Part shown: positions 1 through 8,586 of the stretch, in pieces
Numbering within the stretch: position 1 is the stretch's first letter
Layout: each line of letters opens with the position of its first letter
Assembly (NCBI RefSeq): GCF_000712135.1
Contig: NZ_JOOE01000001.1
Coordinates: 186,001-250,000 of the forward strand
Length of the DNA: 64,000 nucleotides
Reading direction: 5' to 3'
Origin: Sphingomonas sp. UNC305MFCol5.2
GTDB lineage: Bacteria; Pseudomonadota; Alphaproteobacteria; Sphingomonadales; Sphingomonadaceae
The notes under the pieces: model-generated
Databases searched by the model: none
Told to the model about the DNA's origin: nothing
The model's input: only the letters and a program-made list of their open reading frames with translations
Position numbers and translations under genes: made by a program

Positions 1-1
1 A

Positions 2-976
2 GGGCAGGAAACGGCACTGGCCGACGCGCTGGGCGAAGTCGCCTTCGCGGTCGGCGGCGCCACGAGACGCGAGTCGGTGGCGAATGGCCTTGCGGCGATC
101 GGTGCGGATCGCGTGCTGATCCACGATGCCGCCCGCCCTTTTCTGTCGCACGCGGTGATCGATGCACTCCTCGCGGCGCTCGATAGCCATGAAGGTGTCC
201 TCCCCGCCCTCCCCGTTGCCGACACGCTCGCGCGCGGCGGCGAGGCGTTGGGCGAAACGGTGCCGCGTGAGGGGCTCGTCCGCGTTCAGACTCCGCAGGC
301 CTTCCACACCGCCACGATCCGCGAAGCCCACCGCATGTGGCCCGCCGACCGCGAAGCCACCGACGACGCGCAGATGGTCCGCGCGCTCGGACGCGAAGTC
401 GCCTTGGTCCCCGGAGACATCGCCTTGGAAAAGATCACGCACCCCGCCGATTTCGCAGCCGCCGAGGCGCGCCATGCCGCCGCGATGCAGGTCCGAACCG
501 CGCAAGGCTTCGATGTCCATCGCTTTGCCAAGGGCGAGGAACTCTGGCTCGGCGGCGTCCGCATTCCCCATGACAAGGGCCTGTCGGGGCATAGCGATGC
601 GGATGTCGTGCTCCACGCGATCACCGATGCGGTGCTCGGCACGATCGGCGCCGGCGATATCGGCATGCATTTTCCGCCGAGCGACCCGCAATGGGGCGGC
701 GCCGCGTCAGCCCGCTTTCTCGAACATGCCGCGGGGCTGATCGGCGCGCAGGGTGGCATCATCGACTTCATCGACCTGACGATCATCTGCGAGGCGCCGA
801 AGATCGGCCCGCATCGGGACAGCATCCGCGCGAGCATCGCGGCGATCCTGCGGCTTCCCGTCACCCGGATCAGCGTCAAAGCCACCACCACCGAACGGCT
901 CGGCTTCACCGGGCGCGGCGAAGGCATGGCCGCACAGGCGATCGCCACGGTGCGACTACCTGCGGACAACGCCTGA
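2..976 (+). CDS. ispDF: Bifunctional IspD/IspF (MEP pathway), 5' end missing
   Basis: The frame is already open at the left edge, so the N-terminus lies outside the window; about 324 codons remain. The first half is the C-terminal part of IspD (2-C-methyl-D-erythritol 4-phosphate cytidylyltransferase), recognised by TRRESVANGL and HDAARPF. From about position 490 it becomes IspF (2,4-cyclodiphosphate synthase), with the metal-binding DVH in GFDVHRF, the GHSDADVVLHAITDA block, and KATTTERLGFTGRGEG near the end. Fusion of the two enzymes is common in alphaproteobacteria. They act at non-adjacent steps of cytosolic isoprenoid precursor synthesis. The protein ends normally at a TGA stop. Confidence 0.95.
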   Translation, partial: GQETALADALGEVAFAVGGATRRESVANGLAAIGADRVLIHDAARPFLSHAVIDALLAALDSHEGVLPALPVADTLARGGEALGETVPREGLVRVQTPQAFHTATIREAHRMWPADREATDDAQMVRALGREVALVPGDIALEKITHPADFAAAEARHAAAMQVRTAQGFDVHRFAKGEELWLGGVRIPHDKGLSGHSDADVVLHAITDAVLGTIGAGDIGMHFPPSDPQWGGAASARFLEHAAGLIGAQGGIIDFIDLTIICEAPKIGPHRDSIRASIAAILRLPVTRISVKATTTERLGFTGRGEGMAAQAIATVRLPADNA

Positions 977-1014
977 CTCGCGTTCGAAACATCTCGGTGG
1001 CACAGGGCCTCGCC

Positions 1015-1551
1015 ATGGACACGATTCTCCCGCCCCAGCTCGTCGATGCCGCGCGCCGCGTGCTCGAAGCCAATCGCGCCGTCGGCCGCCGGATCGCGGT
1101 GGCGGAAAGCTGCACGGGCGGTCTCGTCAGTGCCGCGCTCACCGAGATCCCCGGCTCGTCCGACGTGTTCGACGCAGGCTTCGTCACCTATTCGAACGAA
1201 GCCAAGACCGAAGTGCTCAAGGTCAGCACCGACGTGCTCGAAACCTTCGGCTCGGTGTCGATCGCAGTGGCGTGGAGCATGGCACAGGGCGCGCTGAAGC
1301 GCAGCACCGCCGATGTCGCGGTGGCGATCACCGGAATCGCGGGTCCCGATGGCGGCAGCGAGAAGAAGCCGGTGGGCACCGTGGTGTTCGCGCAGGCCGA
1401 GCGCGGCGCAGATCCGCAGCACATCGTCGCCGATGCGCGCCATTTTGAAGATAACGGGCGTGCCGGCGTGCGGCTTCAGGCGGCGCTGTGCGCGCTCGAA
1501 TTGCTGATGCCGGGCGCAGTCGCCTCGGAAGAACCCGCCGAATCGCCGTAA
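1015..1551 (+). CDS. CinA C-terminal domain protein (nicotinamide-nucleotide amidohydrolase type)
   Basis: This 178-residue protein is a stand-alone CinA C-terminal domain (PncC type), which deamidates nicotinamide mononucleotide in pyridine nucleotide recycling. Visible signatures are VAESCTGGLVSAALTEIPGSS near residue 30, FVTYSNEAK, and the glycine-rich AITGIAGPDGGSEKKPVGTV. The N-terminal molybdopterin-binding-like domain of full-length CinA is absent, as is usual for this short form. The ATG at 1015 gives a compact start with no extra N-terminal residues. It follows ispDF by 38 bases on the same strand. Its last 76 bases overlap the convergent COQ10-like gene. Confidence 0.9.
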   Translation: MDTILPPQLVDAARRVLEANRAVGRRIAVAESCTGGLVSAALTEIPGSSDVFDAGFVTYSNEAKTEVLKVSTDVLETFGSVSIAVAWSMAQGALKRSTADVAVAITGIAGPDGGSEKKPVGTVVFAQAERGADPQHIVADARHFEDNGRAGVRLQAALCALELLMPGAVASEEPAESP

Positions 1552-1973
1552 AGCCGCGCCGCGCGCTCTTCGAACGCGTTGATCATCTTCCGGAGCGCGC
1601 GATCGAACACCTGCCCCGCGAGCATCTCGAACACCCGGTTCTTGAACGCGAAGTCGACGCAGAAATCGACCAGGCATCCGCCCTTCCCGTCCGGCCGGAA
1701 TTTCCAGTCGTTGTTCAGGTGCTTGAGCGGCCCTTCGAGATAGTCGACCCGGATATGCCCCGGCCGCTGCTTCTCGACGCGCGACGTGAAGCTTTCGCGC
1801 AGTCCCTTGAACCCCACGATCAGGTCCGCGACCATCTGAGTGTCGCTGTTCGAGCGCACCCGCACCGCCGAAACCCAGGGCAGGAACTCGCCATAGCGGC
1901 CGACATCGGCGACCAGATCGAACATCTGCTCCGGCGTATAGGGCAGCGCGCGCGTCTCGCTGTGCTTGGGCAT
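1476..1973 (-). CDS. COQ10/RatA-family START-like protein
   Basis: The 165-residue protein belongs to the polyketide cyclase/START superfamily of the COQ10-RatA group. Motifs are ALPYTPEQMFDLVADVGRYGEFLPWV at the N-terminus (given here as the family hallmark YTPEQMFDLVADV...YGEFLPW) and CLVDFCVDFAFKNRVFE before the C-terminal helix. Family members bind ubiquinone or lipids and are thought to deliver coenzyme Q to respiratory complexes; the RatA name comes from a ribosome-association phenotype in E. coli. The ATG overlaps the lipA stop codon by one base (TGATG), so it is the second gene of a lipA operon. The C-terminal 25 codons overlap cinA antisense. Confidence 0.88.
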   Translation of the reverse strand: MPKHSETRALPYTPEQMFDLVADVGRYGEFLPWVSAVRVRSNSDTQMVADLIVGFKGLRESFTSRVEKQRPGHIRVDYLEGPLKHLNNDWKFRPDGKGGCLVDFCVDFAFKNRVFEMLAGQVFDRALRKMINAFEERAARLYGDSAGSSEATAPGISNSSAHSAA

Positions 1974-2905
1974 CAGGCCTGAGCCGTCACCTTCGCCAGC
2001 TTGGCCGCCCGCGCGTCACGCATCTTCGCGAAATCGTCGCCTGCGTGATAGCTCGACCGCGTGAGCGGCGACGAGGCGACCAGCAGGAAACCCTTGGCGC
2101 GGGCGATCGCACCATAGGAACCGAACGCCTGCGGCGTGACGAACTCGATGACCTTGGTGTGGCGCGGAGTCGGCTGGAGATACTGGCCCATCGTCAGGAA
2201 ATCCACGTCGGCCGAGCGCATGTCGTCCATCACCTGATGGACCTCGAGCCGCTCCTCGCCGAGCCCGAGCATGATGCCCGACTTGGTGAAGATCGACGGA
2301 TCGAGCTTCTTGACCGTCTCCAGTAGCCGCAGCGACGCGTAATAACGCGCGCCAGGGCGGATCGTCGGATAGAGCCTCGGCACGGTCTCCAGATTGTGGT
2401 TGTAGACGTCGGGCCGCGCAGCGACGATCATCTCGATCGGCGCCTCGTGCTTGTTGCGGAAATCGGGGGTGAGGATCTCGATCGTCGTGGTCGGGTTCGA
2501 CTTGCGGATCGCCTCGATCACCTTGACGAACTGCTTCGCGCCGCCATCGGGCAGATCGTCACGGTCCACCGACGTGATGACGATGTGCTCGAGCCCCATC
2601 TGCGCAGCGGCGTCCGCGACGTTCTGTGGCTCCATCGGGTCCACTGCGCGCGGCATGCCCGTCTTGACGTTGCAAAAGGCGCAGGCGCGCGTGCAGGTGT
2701 CGCCCAGGATCATCACCGTCGCGTGCTTCTTCGACCAGCATTCGCCGATGTTCGGACAGGCGGCTTCCTCGCACACCGTGGTGAGGCTCTTCGAGCGCAT
2801 CAGCGCGCGCGTCGCGGCGAAGCCCTCCGAAGTGGGCGCCTTGACGCGGATCCAGTCGGGCTTGCGGACACGTTCCGGGCGCGGCAGCGGGGACATCTCG
2901 TTCAT
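1973..2905 (-). CDS. lipA: Lipoyl synthase LipA
   Basis: LipA is a radical-SAM enzyme that inserts two sulfurs into protein-bound octanoyl chains to make the lipoyl cofactor of 2-oxoacid dehydrogenases. The start at 2905 gives 310 residues beginning MNEMSPL, the usual length; the upstream in-frame extension has no family resemblance. The auxiliary cluster cysteines are Cys45, Cys50 and Cys56, and the radical-SAM CxxxCxxC is Cys71, Cys75 and Cys78 (CTRACAFC). LTPDFRN and GIMLGLGE are typical. The stop overlaps the start of the COQ10-like gene. It is divergent from the carbonic anhydrase gene. Confidence 0.97.
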   Translation of the reverse strand: MNEMSPLPRPERVRKPDWIRVKAPTSEGFAATRALMRSKSLTTVCEEAACPNIGECWSKKHATVMILGDTCTRACAFCNVKTGMPRAVDPMEPQNVADAAAQMGLEHIVITSVDRDDLPDGGAKQFVKVIEAIRKSNPTTTIEILTPDFRNKHEAPIEMIVAARPDVYNHNLETVPRLYPTIRPGARYYASLRLLETVKKLDPSIFTKSGIMLGLGEERLEVHQVMDDMRSADVDFLTMGQYLQPTPRHTKVIEFVTPQAFGSYGAIARAKGFLLVASSPLTRSSYHAGDDFAKMRDARAAKLAKVTAQA

Positions 2906-2947
2906 GACGGGCCAGATAGCGATGCGCGCGTGCAGGCACAACAACCG

Positions 2948-2992
2948 TGCAAGCATCCCTGCTTGCAGTCCGCGAACGCGAACGGGGTTCGC
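2948..2992. promoter_or_regulatory. Two small dyads in the lipA/carbonic anhydrase intergenic region
   Basis: Two inverted repeats lie in the 116-base divergent gap. TGCAAGCA (2948-2955) and TGCTTGCA (2960-2967) form perfect 8-bp arms around a 4-base loop. GCGAAC (2978-2983) and GTTCGC (2987-2992) form 6-bp arms around 3 bases. They could be operators for either gene or a hairpin in the carbonic anhydrase leader. I recognise no specific regulator. Confidence 0.4.
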
Positions 2993-3021
2993 AAACGCCA
3001 TGGAAGCGTTATGGAGCCGCC

Positions 3022-3651
3022 ATGACCGACTTCAGCGACTTGCTCTCCGGCTATCAGCGCTTCCGCCAGACCGGATATGGCCATCAGCGTGACCGTTGGG
3101 ACGAACTCTCCGAGGGCCAGGCACCCAAGGTGATGGTGATCGCCTGCTCGGACAGCCGAGTCGATCCCGCGCAGATCTTCGATACGTCGCCCGGCGAGAT
3201 CTTCGTCGTCCGCAACATCGCCAATCTCGTCCCGCCCTTCGAGCTGGGTGGCGGCCGCCACGGCGTCTCGGCGGCACTCGAATTCGCGGTGACCCAGCTC
3301 GAAGTCCCCGAGATCGTGGTGATGGGCCACGGCGCGTGCGGCGGCGTCCATGCCGCGCTCACCCGCCGCTTCGAGGGCAAGGCGCCCGGCGCCGGCGGCT
3401 TCATCGCGCACTGGGTCGACATGCTGGACGAGGCGCGCGACCGCGTCGTCGCCGAACATGGCGAGGGCGAGGAAGCGATCCGCGCTCTCGAACTCGAGAC
3501 GGTCCGCGTCTCGATCGCCAATCTGCGCACCTTCCCCTGCATTCCCGAGCGCGAGGCCGCGGGCACGCTCACCATTCACGGCGCCTATTTCGCGATCCGC
3601 GACGGTGTGCTCCACGTGATGGACGATGCGGGCGAATTCGCGCCGGCATGA
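3022..3651 (+). CDS. Beta-class carbonic anhydrase
   Basis: This 209-residue enzyme interconverts carbon dioxide and bicarbonate. The zinc ligands are visible: Cys42 in CSDSR, with Asp44 and Arg46 forming the catalytic dyad, then His103 and Cys106 in [16 protein letters not shown] and VSAALEFAV are further family signatures. The ATG at 3022 was chosen because the family begins close to a short helix before the first zinc ligand; upstream in-frame sequence is non-conserved. It is divergent from lipA and monocistronic as far as can be seen. Bicarbonate supply for carboxylases such as acetyl-CoA carboxylase is a likely role. Confidence 0.95.
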   Translation: MTDFSDLLSGYQRFRQTGYGHQRDRWDELSEGQAPKVMVIACSDSRVDPAQIFDTSPGEIFVVRNIANLVPPFELGGGRHGVSAALEFAVTQLEVPEIVVMGHGACGGVHAALTRRFEGKAPGAGGFIAHWVDMLDEARDRVVAEHGEGEEAIRALELETVRVSIANLRTFPCIPEREAAGTLTIHGAYFAIRDGVLHVMDDAGEFAPA

Positions 3652-3690
3652 CGACTTGTGCATCGAGGTTCGCGATGTTCAACTGGCGGG

Positions 3691-3966
3691 ATGCTGTTTT
3701 CCCTTCTTGCCCTCGCGATTCAGGTTGCCGGCGCATCCGATAATGTCGTGGCTGTCACGCAGCAGGGCGAAGGTCGATATCAGCTCATCCTGACCACTAC
3801 CGAAAATGCGAAGGATGCTGCGACGAAAATGAAAGCGGCGATGGAGGATGCTTGCCGCGACACGGGGATCGCCTCTCGATCCGCCGTATTCCTAGCCATG
3901 CTAAGCGAGAAGCCGCTTCGGGCCCAGCTCAGGCAAACAGTCACCTGCAAGGCGATAAAACCCTAA
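3691..3966 (+). CDS. Small exported protein of unknown function
   Basis: A 91-residue frame begins MLFSLLALAIQVAGASDN, a short signal peptide with a likely cleavage after AGA. The mature part (about 75 residues) has a strand-rich start, VVAVTQQGEGRYQLILTT, followed by a helix containing one Cys and a second Cys near the end; a disulfide is possible. I do not recognise the family. The ATG at 3691 was preferred over the GTG at 3658 because it places the hydrophobic segment at the N-terminus. Its last 4 bases overlap the convergent ppk2 stop. Composition is less G+C-rich than its neighbours. Confidence 0.55.
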   Translation: MLFSLLALAIQVAGASDNVVAVTQQGEGRYQLILTTTENAKDAATKMKAAMEDACRDTGIASRSAVFLAMLSEKPLRAQLRQTVTCKAIKP

Positions 3967-4736
3967 AGCCCGAGCGCTTTCCTCGCCACCTTCTCCACCT
4001 CGGGATCGAGTGCCGGCGGCTCCATAGGGACCTTCGCCTCCAGCGCGTCCGCGATCGCGGTCAGCGCGGCGATCCGGCCTGCTTTCTTGTCGTTGCCGTC
4101 CACCACGATCCAGCGCGCGTGCTTCGTGTTCGTCCGCTCGAACATCTCGGCCATCGCCTCCAGATAGTCCGCCCGCTTCGCCCGGTTGCGATAGTCGTCG
4201 AGCCCCGTCTTCCAGCGCTTCCAGGGATGTTCGAGCCGATCGCGCAGCCTTCCGTCCTGCGTCTTTTGCGTCACATGGACGAAAACCTTGACCAAAGTCG
4301 CGCCGGTCTCGATTTGCTGCGCTTCGAAATCGTTGATCTCGTCAAAGCCGCGCCGCCATTCGGCCTCCTTCGCGAAGCCCTCCACCCGCTCGACGAGCAC
4401 GCGCCCGTACCAGCTCCGGTCGAACACCGCGATATTGTGCTGTGCGGGCAGCCGCCGCCAGAAGCGCCAGAGAAAGTGATGCGCCAGTTCCTCGGGCGTC
4501 GGCGCCGAGATCGGCCAGACCTCGAAATAGCGCGGGTCCCATTCGGCGGTGAGCCGCTGGATGATCCCGCCCTTCCCCGCCGCGTCCCAGCCCTCGAACA
4601 CGATGATCGCGCGGCGCTTGTGGACGATATGCGCGTATTGGATGTGGCTCAGTCGCTTCTGCAGTTTCGCCAGCGCCTTTTCATAATTGCCGTCGAAAGC
4701 TTTGCCGGCCTCATAGTCCGAAAGATCGATCGCCAT
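3963..4736 (-). CDS. ppk2: Polyphosphate kinase 2 (PPK2 family)
   Basis: This 257-residue protein has the PPK2 P-loop in FEGWDAAGKGG and the lid-region motif FDRSWYGRVLVERVEGF, followed by EINDFEAQ. PPK2 enzymes transfer phosphate between polyphosphate and nucleoside mono- or diphosphates. Length and motifs fit a single-domain PPK2; substrate class cannot be assigned by eye. The start at 4736 (MAIDLSDYEAG) is fixed by an AGGAGG ribosome binding site four bases upstream; the longer frame lacks one. With ppk1 and ppx 4-8 kb away, the window carries three polyphosphate enzymes in separate transcription units. Confidence 0.93.
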   Translation of the reverse strand: MAIDLSDYEAGKAFDGNYEKALAKLQKRLSHIQYAHIVHKRRAIIVFEGWDAAGKGGIIQRLTAEWDPRYFEVWPISAPTPEELAHHFLWRFWRRLPAQHNIAVFDRSWYGRVLVERVEGFAKEAEWRRGFDEINDFEAQQIETGATLVKVFVHVTQKTQDGRLRDRLEHPWKRWKTGLDDYRNRAKRADYLEAMAEMFERTNTKHARWIVVDGNDKKAGRIAALTAIADALEAKVPMEPPALDPEVEKVARKALGL

Positions 4737-4740
4737 CCCG

Positions 4741-4746
4741 CCTCCT
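4741..4746 (-). promoter_or_regulatory. Ribosome binding site of ppk2
   Basis: The minus strand reads AGGAGG here, four bases before the ATG at 4736. It decides the ppk2 start against the in-frame ATG at 4847. Confidence 0.8.
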
Positions 4747-4856
4747 GGTTCGCCGACGAACGTACAGCCGATCAGCGCGATCCCGCAATCAGGCGCGTAT
4801 CGAGACGGAATGACCGTGGTGTTTCTGCCGGTGATGCAGGAGAGCATGACGCGCGG

Positions 4857-5021
4857 ATGCAGTGCTTCTCCGCGTCGGAACCCGATTTCGGGTTGTCCGG
4901 CCTGCTATTCCTCAACAACCTCCTCTATCTGGCGGTGTTGGGGTATCTGATCCTGCTGCTCACTGGCCAAGGTACGCCCGGTCCGAACCGCTTCGGGCCT
5001 GAACCGGGGCGCATGGACTGA
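4857..5021 (+). CDS. Small membrane protein resembling the C-terminal tail of DUF805
   Basis: This 54-residue frame has one hydrophobic helix (LLFLNNLLYLAVLGYLILLL) followed by GTPGPNRFGPEP. That tail closely matches the end of DUF805 membrane proteins as I know them, which finish with a last helix and a GTPGPNRFGPDP-like sequence. Full DUF805 proteins have about 110-150 residues and several helices, so this is either an orphan fragment of a broken gene or a genuine minimal variant. No upstream in-frame remainder is visible. It lies between the divergent ppk2 start and the aspS stop. Confidence 0.5.
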   Translation: MQCFSASEPDFGLSGLLFLNNLLYLAVLGYLILLLTGQGTPGPNRFGPEPGRMD

Positions 5022-5028
5022 CGATCGC

Positions 5029-6867
5029 TCAGCCCGCCGCCGGATCGACAGCGGCGGCGACATCCTTTTTCGCAATATCCGCCGCCACCTGCGGCGCGAG
5101 GCGGATGCTCAGTTCCTTGAGCTGCTTGTCGCTCACGAACGCCGGCGCCTGCATCATCAGGTCCTCGGCCTTCTGCGTCATCGGGAAAACGATGACCTCG
5201 CGGATGTTGGGCTCGTCGGCGAGCAGCATGACGATACGATCGACACCTGGGGCCGAGCCGCCGTGCGGCGGGGCGCCGAACTTGAAGGCGTTGATCATGC
5301 CCGCGAAATTGGTGTCCACCTCTTCCTGCGTGTAGCCGGCGATCTCGAACGCCTTGTACATGATCTCCGGACGATGGTTCCGGATCGCACCCGAGCTCAG
5401 CTCCACGCCGTTGCAGACGATGTCGTACTGGTATGCAAGGATATCGAGCGGGTCCCTGGTCTCCAGCGCTTCCAGCTCGCCCTGCGGCATGCTGAACGGG
5501 TTGTGGCTGAAATCGATCTTCTTCGCGTCCTCGTCATATTCGAACATCGGGAAGTCGACGATCCAGCAGAATTCGAAGCGGCTCTGGTCGATCAGGTCGA
5601 GCTGCTCAGCGGCGCGGGTGCGTGCGAGCCCGGCTAGCTTGGCTGCCTGCGCTTCCTTGCCCGCGGCGAAGAAGATGCCGTCGTTCGGGCCGAGGCCCAT
5701 CGCCTCGGCGATCGCCTTCATGCCTTCCTGGCCGTGGTTGTTGGCGATCGGGCCGCCGAACACGCCGTCCTTCTGCGTCGCATAGCCGAGGCCCGGGAAG
5801 CCTTCCGACTGCGCCCAGCTGTTCATGTCGTCGAAGAACTTCCGGCTCTTCTCGTGCGTGTTCGGCGCGGGAAGCGCGCGGACCACGTCGCCGCCCTCGA
5901 CCATCGAGGCGAAGCGGCTGAAGCCCGAGCCCTTGAAGAATTCCGATACGTCGGTGATCAGGATCGGGTTGCGCAGATCGGGCTTGTCGTTGCCGTATTT
6001 GAGCATGGATTCGCGGTACGGAATGCGCTTGAACGGCAGCGGCGAGACGGTGCGCGCCTTGCCTTCCCAATTGGCGAACTCCTCGAACACGCCGTGGAGT
6101 ACCGGCTCGATCGCCGCGAAAACATCGTCTTGCGTGACGAAGCTCATTTCGAAATCGAGCTGGTAGAATTCGCCCGGCGAGCGGTCGGCGCGGGCGTCCT
6201 CGTCGCGGAAGCAGGGCGCGATCTGGAAATAGCGGTCGAACCCGGCGACCATCAGCAGCTGCTTGAACATCTGCGGCGCCTGCGGAAGCGCGTAGAATTT
6301 GCCCGGATGGACGCGGCTGGGGACGAGATAGTCGCGTGCGCCCTCGGGGCTGCTCGCGGTCAGGATCGGCGTCTGGAACTCGGTGAAGCCCTGTCCGATC
6401 ATCCGCTGGCGCAGCGATGCGATGACGTTCGAGCGGAGCAGGATATTCTTGTGGAGCCGCTCGCGGCGCAGATCGAGGAAGCGATAGCGCAGGCGGATAT
6501 CCTCGGGATATTCGGCGTCGCCGAACACCGGCAAGGGCAGCTCCTGCGCCGGGCTCTGCACCGTCACTTCGGCAGCGCGGACCTCGATCTCGCCGGTTGG
6601 CAGGTTAGGGTTCACCACGCTGGCGTCACGTGCGATCACCTTGCCGGTCACCGTGATCACCGATTCGGCGCGCAGCGACTCGATCACCGCGAAGGCGGGG
6701 CCGCTGACGTCGGTGACGATCTGGGTGATGCCATAATGGTCGCGCAGGTCGATGAAGACGAGGTCGCCATGGTCGCGCTTGCGATGGACCCAGCCAGACA
6801 GGCGAACTTCCTCGCCGACATTAATGGCGCGGAGCTGGGCGCAGGTATGCGAGCGATAGGCGTGCAT
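5029..6867 (-). CDS. aspS: Aspartyl-tRNA synthetase
   Basis: This 612-residue class II synthetase charges tRNA-Asp (and possibly tRNA-Asn, since many alphaproteobacterial enzymes are non-discriminating). The N-terminal OB fold carries [21 protein letters not shown]; motif 2 is visible as [19 protein letters not shown]; motif 3 is [14 protein letters not shown]. The bacterial GAD insertion domain lies between motifs 2 and 3 (around residues 300-430), and total length is typical. The start [12 protein letters not shown] matches the family. It is divergent from rnd, with 94 bases between the two starts. Confidence 0.97.
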   Translation of the reverse strand: MHAYRSHTCAQLRAINVGEEVRLSGWVHRKRDHGDLVFIDLRDHYGITQIVTDVSGPAFAVIESLRAESVITVTGKVIARDASVVNPNLPTGEIEVRAAEVTVQSPAQELPLPVFGDAEYPEDIRLRYRFLDLRRERLHKNILLRSNVIASLRQRMIGQGFTEFQTPILTASSPEGARDYLVPSRVHPGKFYALPQAPQMFKQLLMVAGFDRYFQIAPCFRDEDARADRSPGEFYQLDFEMSFVTQDDVFAAIEPVLHGVFEEFANWEGKARTVSPLPFKRIPYRESMLKYGNDKPDLRNPILITDVSEFFKGSGFSRFASMVEGGDVVRALPAPNTHEKSRKFFDDMNSWAQSEGFPGLGYATQKDGVFGGPIANNHGQEGMKAIAEAMGLGPNDGIFFAAGKEAQAAKLAGLARTRAAEQLDLIDQSRFEFCWIVDFPMFEYDEDAKKIDFSHNPFSMPQGELEALETRDPLDILAYQYDIVCNGVELSSGAIRNHRPEIMYKAFEIAGYTQEEVDTNFAGMINAFKFGAPPHGGSAPGVDRIVMLLADEPNIREVIVFPMTQKAEDLMMQAPAFVSDKQLKELSIRLAPQVAADIAKKDVAAAVDPAAG

Positions 6868-6961
6868 CGAGATTCAACTTTTGCGTGAGGGATCAACAGT
6901 GGCGTGCGCTTTCCCCTCACGCACCCTTTTGTCAACCCGAAGACCAGTATATGGGCCCCCG

Positions 6962-8134
6962 ATGCATATCCATGGTCTGATCGAGGACAGCGCCGCCCTC
7001 GCCAATCTCTGTGCGCGCTTCGCCAACAAGCCGTACATCTGCGTGGACACCGAGTTCATGCGCGAGAACAGTTACTGGCCCGAACTCTGCCTGATCCAGA
7101 TCGCGGACGATGAGGAGGCCGCGGCGATCGATCCGATGGGCGGGATCGACATGCAGCCCTTGCTCGATCTGCTGGTGGACAATGAGGACGTCCTCAAGGT
7201 CTTTCACGCCGGCGGCCAGGACATCGAGATCGTCTATAACCTCACGGGCAAGACACCCCACCCGCTGTTCGACACCCAGGTAGCGGCGATGGCGCTCGGC
7301 CAGGGCGAGCAGATCGGCTATTCGAACCTCGTCGACACCTATCTCGGCATCACTGTCGACAAGGGCGCGCGCTTCACCGACTGGAGCCGCCGCCCGCTCG
7401 ACAAGCGCCAGATCGACTATGCGATCTGCGACGTCACCTATCTCTCCGAAATTTTCCCGAAGATGCTCGAGAAGCTCCGGAAAACCGGCCGCGGCGCGTG
7501 GCTCGACCAGGAGATGGAACGGCTCGCCGATCCCGAGAACTACCGCAACGATCCCGATCAGGCGTGGCAGCGCGTCCGCGTCTCCAGCCGCAAGCCCGAA
7601 GTGCTCGGCCGCCTCAAGGCGCTCGCCCGCTGGCGCGAGCTCGAAGCGCAGGGCAAGGACTTGCCGCGCGGCCGCATCATCAAGGACGAGACGCTTGCCG
7701 ATCTCGCCGGCACGCCGCCGCGCAAGCAGGCCGATCTCGCACGCGTCCGCGGGCTCTCCCCCGCCTGGGGTGGCAACGATATCGGCGGACGGCTGATGGC
7801 CGCGCTGGAGAGCGCCAGGCCGATGTCGACCGAGGAACTGCCTGCGCGCGACGACCGCAAGCCCGCTCTCGGCAAGGACGGCGCTCTGGTCGCCGATCTC
7901 CTCAAGCTGCTCCTCAAGATCCGCGCCAAGGAGATCAACGTCGCCGCGCGCCTGCTCGCCCGCTCGGACGACCTCGAGGCACTGGCTGCCGGCGTGCGCA
8001 AGGATCTGCCGATCCTCGAAGGCTGGCGCTTCGAACAGTTCGGCCGCGACGCACTCGAGCTCGTCGAGGGTCAGCTCGGGTTCACGGTCCGCAACGGTAA
8101 GCTCAAGATGACCCGAACCGAGGAGCCGTCATGA
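6962..8134 (+). CDS. rnd: Ribonuclease D
   Basis: This 390-residue 3'-5' exoribonuclease acts in tRNA 3' maturation. DEDD catalytic residues are visible in VDTEFMRE (exo I), HAGGQDIE (exo II) and DYAICDVTYL (exo III). An HRDC domain follows (around residues 210-290, with ARWRELEAQGKDLPRGRI), then a second HRDC-like region. The ATG at 6962 is followed by MHIHGLIEDSAALA, the expected beginning. Its stop overlaps the next ATG by ATGA, coupling it to the I78-like lipoprotein gene. Confidence 0.93.
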   Translation: MHIHGLIEDSAALANLCARFANKPYICVDTEFMRENSYWPELCLIQIADDEEAAAIDPMGGIDMQPLLDLLVDNEDVLKVFHAGGQDIEIVYNLTGKTPHPLFDTQVAAMALGQGEQIGYSNLVDTYLGITVDKGARFTDWSRRPLDKRQIDYAICDVTYLSEIFPKMLEKLRKTGRGAWLDQEMERLADPENYRNDPDQAWQRVRVSSRKPEVLGRLKALARWRELEAQGKDLPRGRIIKDETLADLAGTPPRKQADLARVRGLSPAWGGNDIGGRLMAALESARPMSTEELPARDDRKPALGKDGALVADLLKLLLKIRAKEINVAARLLARSDDLEALAAGVRKDLPILEGWRFEQFGRDALELVEGQLGFTVRNGKLKMTRTEEPS

Positions 8135-8424
8135 TCCGCGCGATTCTCCCGCTCACTCTGCTGGCCACCGCCGGCTGCCACTATGACAGCGCGCCCGAAG
8201 GCCCGCCGCCTCCGCCCCCCGGCAAGTGCGTCGCCGACGGCCTGGATAGCCTGATCGGCAAGACCCGCACTGCCGCAGTCGAAAAGGAAGCGATGCGGCT
8301 CTCGGGTGCCAGGACGGTCCGCTGGATCTCGCCTGGAATGGCAGTGACGATGGATTTCAGTGAGAGCCGTCTGAACCTCGACCTCGACGACAAGGGCAAG
8401 ATCGTCCGCGCCCACTGCGGCTGA
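8131..8424 (+). CDS. Peptidase inhibitor I78-like (lipo)protein
   Basis: A 97-residue secreted protein. The N-terminus MIRAILPLTLLATAGCHY is a signal peptide, with Cys16 as a possible lipidation site (TAGC is a weak lipobox). A proline run (PPPPPP) leads into a compact domain with DSLIGKTRT, then VRWISPGMAVTMDFSESRLN and LDDKGKIVRAHCG. That spacing of a GK motif, TMDF..RLN and a final CG is characteristic of the I78 inhibitor family. Role is inferred: inhibition of periplasmic or extracellular serine proteases. It is coupled to rnd by an ATGA overlap. Confidence 0.75.
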   Translation: MIRAILPLTLLATAGCHYDSAPEGPPPPPPGKCVADGLDSLIGKTRTAAVEKEAMRLSGARTVRWISPGMAVTMDFSESRLNLDLDDKGKIVRAHCG

Positions 8425-8437
8425 GACTGCGGCAATT

Positions 8438-8572
8438 CCCCTCCCTCCAAGGGAGGGGTTAGGGGTGGGTAGAAAAGGTCGGGCTCGATGCCCGGTCTTT
8501 TCTTTTCGCCAACGCCCCGAAGGGGCTCGCTTCGCTCGCACCCACCCCCATCCCCTCCCTTGCAGGGAGGGG
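8438..8572. repeat. Nested inverted-repeat element between convergent operons
   Basis: Two 33-base arms (8438-8470 and 8540-8572) are inverted copies of each other with about 30 of 33 positions matching. Each arm itself contains a small palindrome of the type CCCTCCC...GGGAGGG. Between them lie a terminator-like hairpin (8471-8503) and a GCCCC-GAA-GGGGC hairpin. The layout looks like a dispersed sphingomonad intergenic repeat that also ends both converging transcripts. Confidence 0.75.
8471..8503. terminator. Bidirectional hairpin terminator
   Basis: AGAAAAGGTCGGGC and GCCCGGTCTTTTCT form 14-base arms with two mismatched positions around a 5-base loop. The arms end in an A-rich run on one side and a T-rich run on the other, so it can terminate transcription from either direction. 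It lies between the ends of the rnd operon and the ppk1-ppx operon. Confidence 0.65.
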
Positions 8573-8586
8573 CGTGCCAGGCATCG

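Noticed and set aside
286..1677. A 463-codon open frame on the minus strand
   Set aside because: It is antisense to ispDF and the cinA-type gene, both of which have clear family motifs; long antisense frames are expected at this G+C content.
8438..8572. CRISPR array
   Set aside because: The repeats are a single inverted pair with nested palindromes, not regularly spaced direct repeats with spacers.
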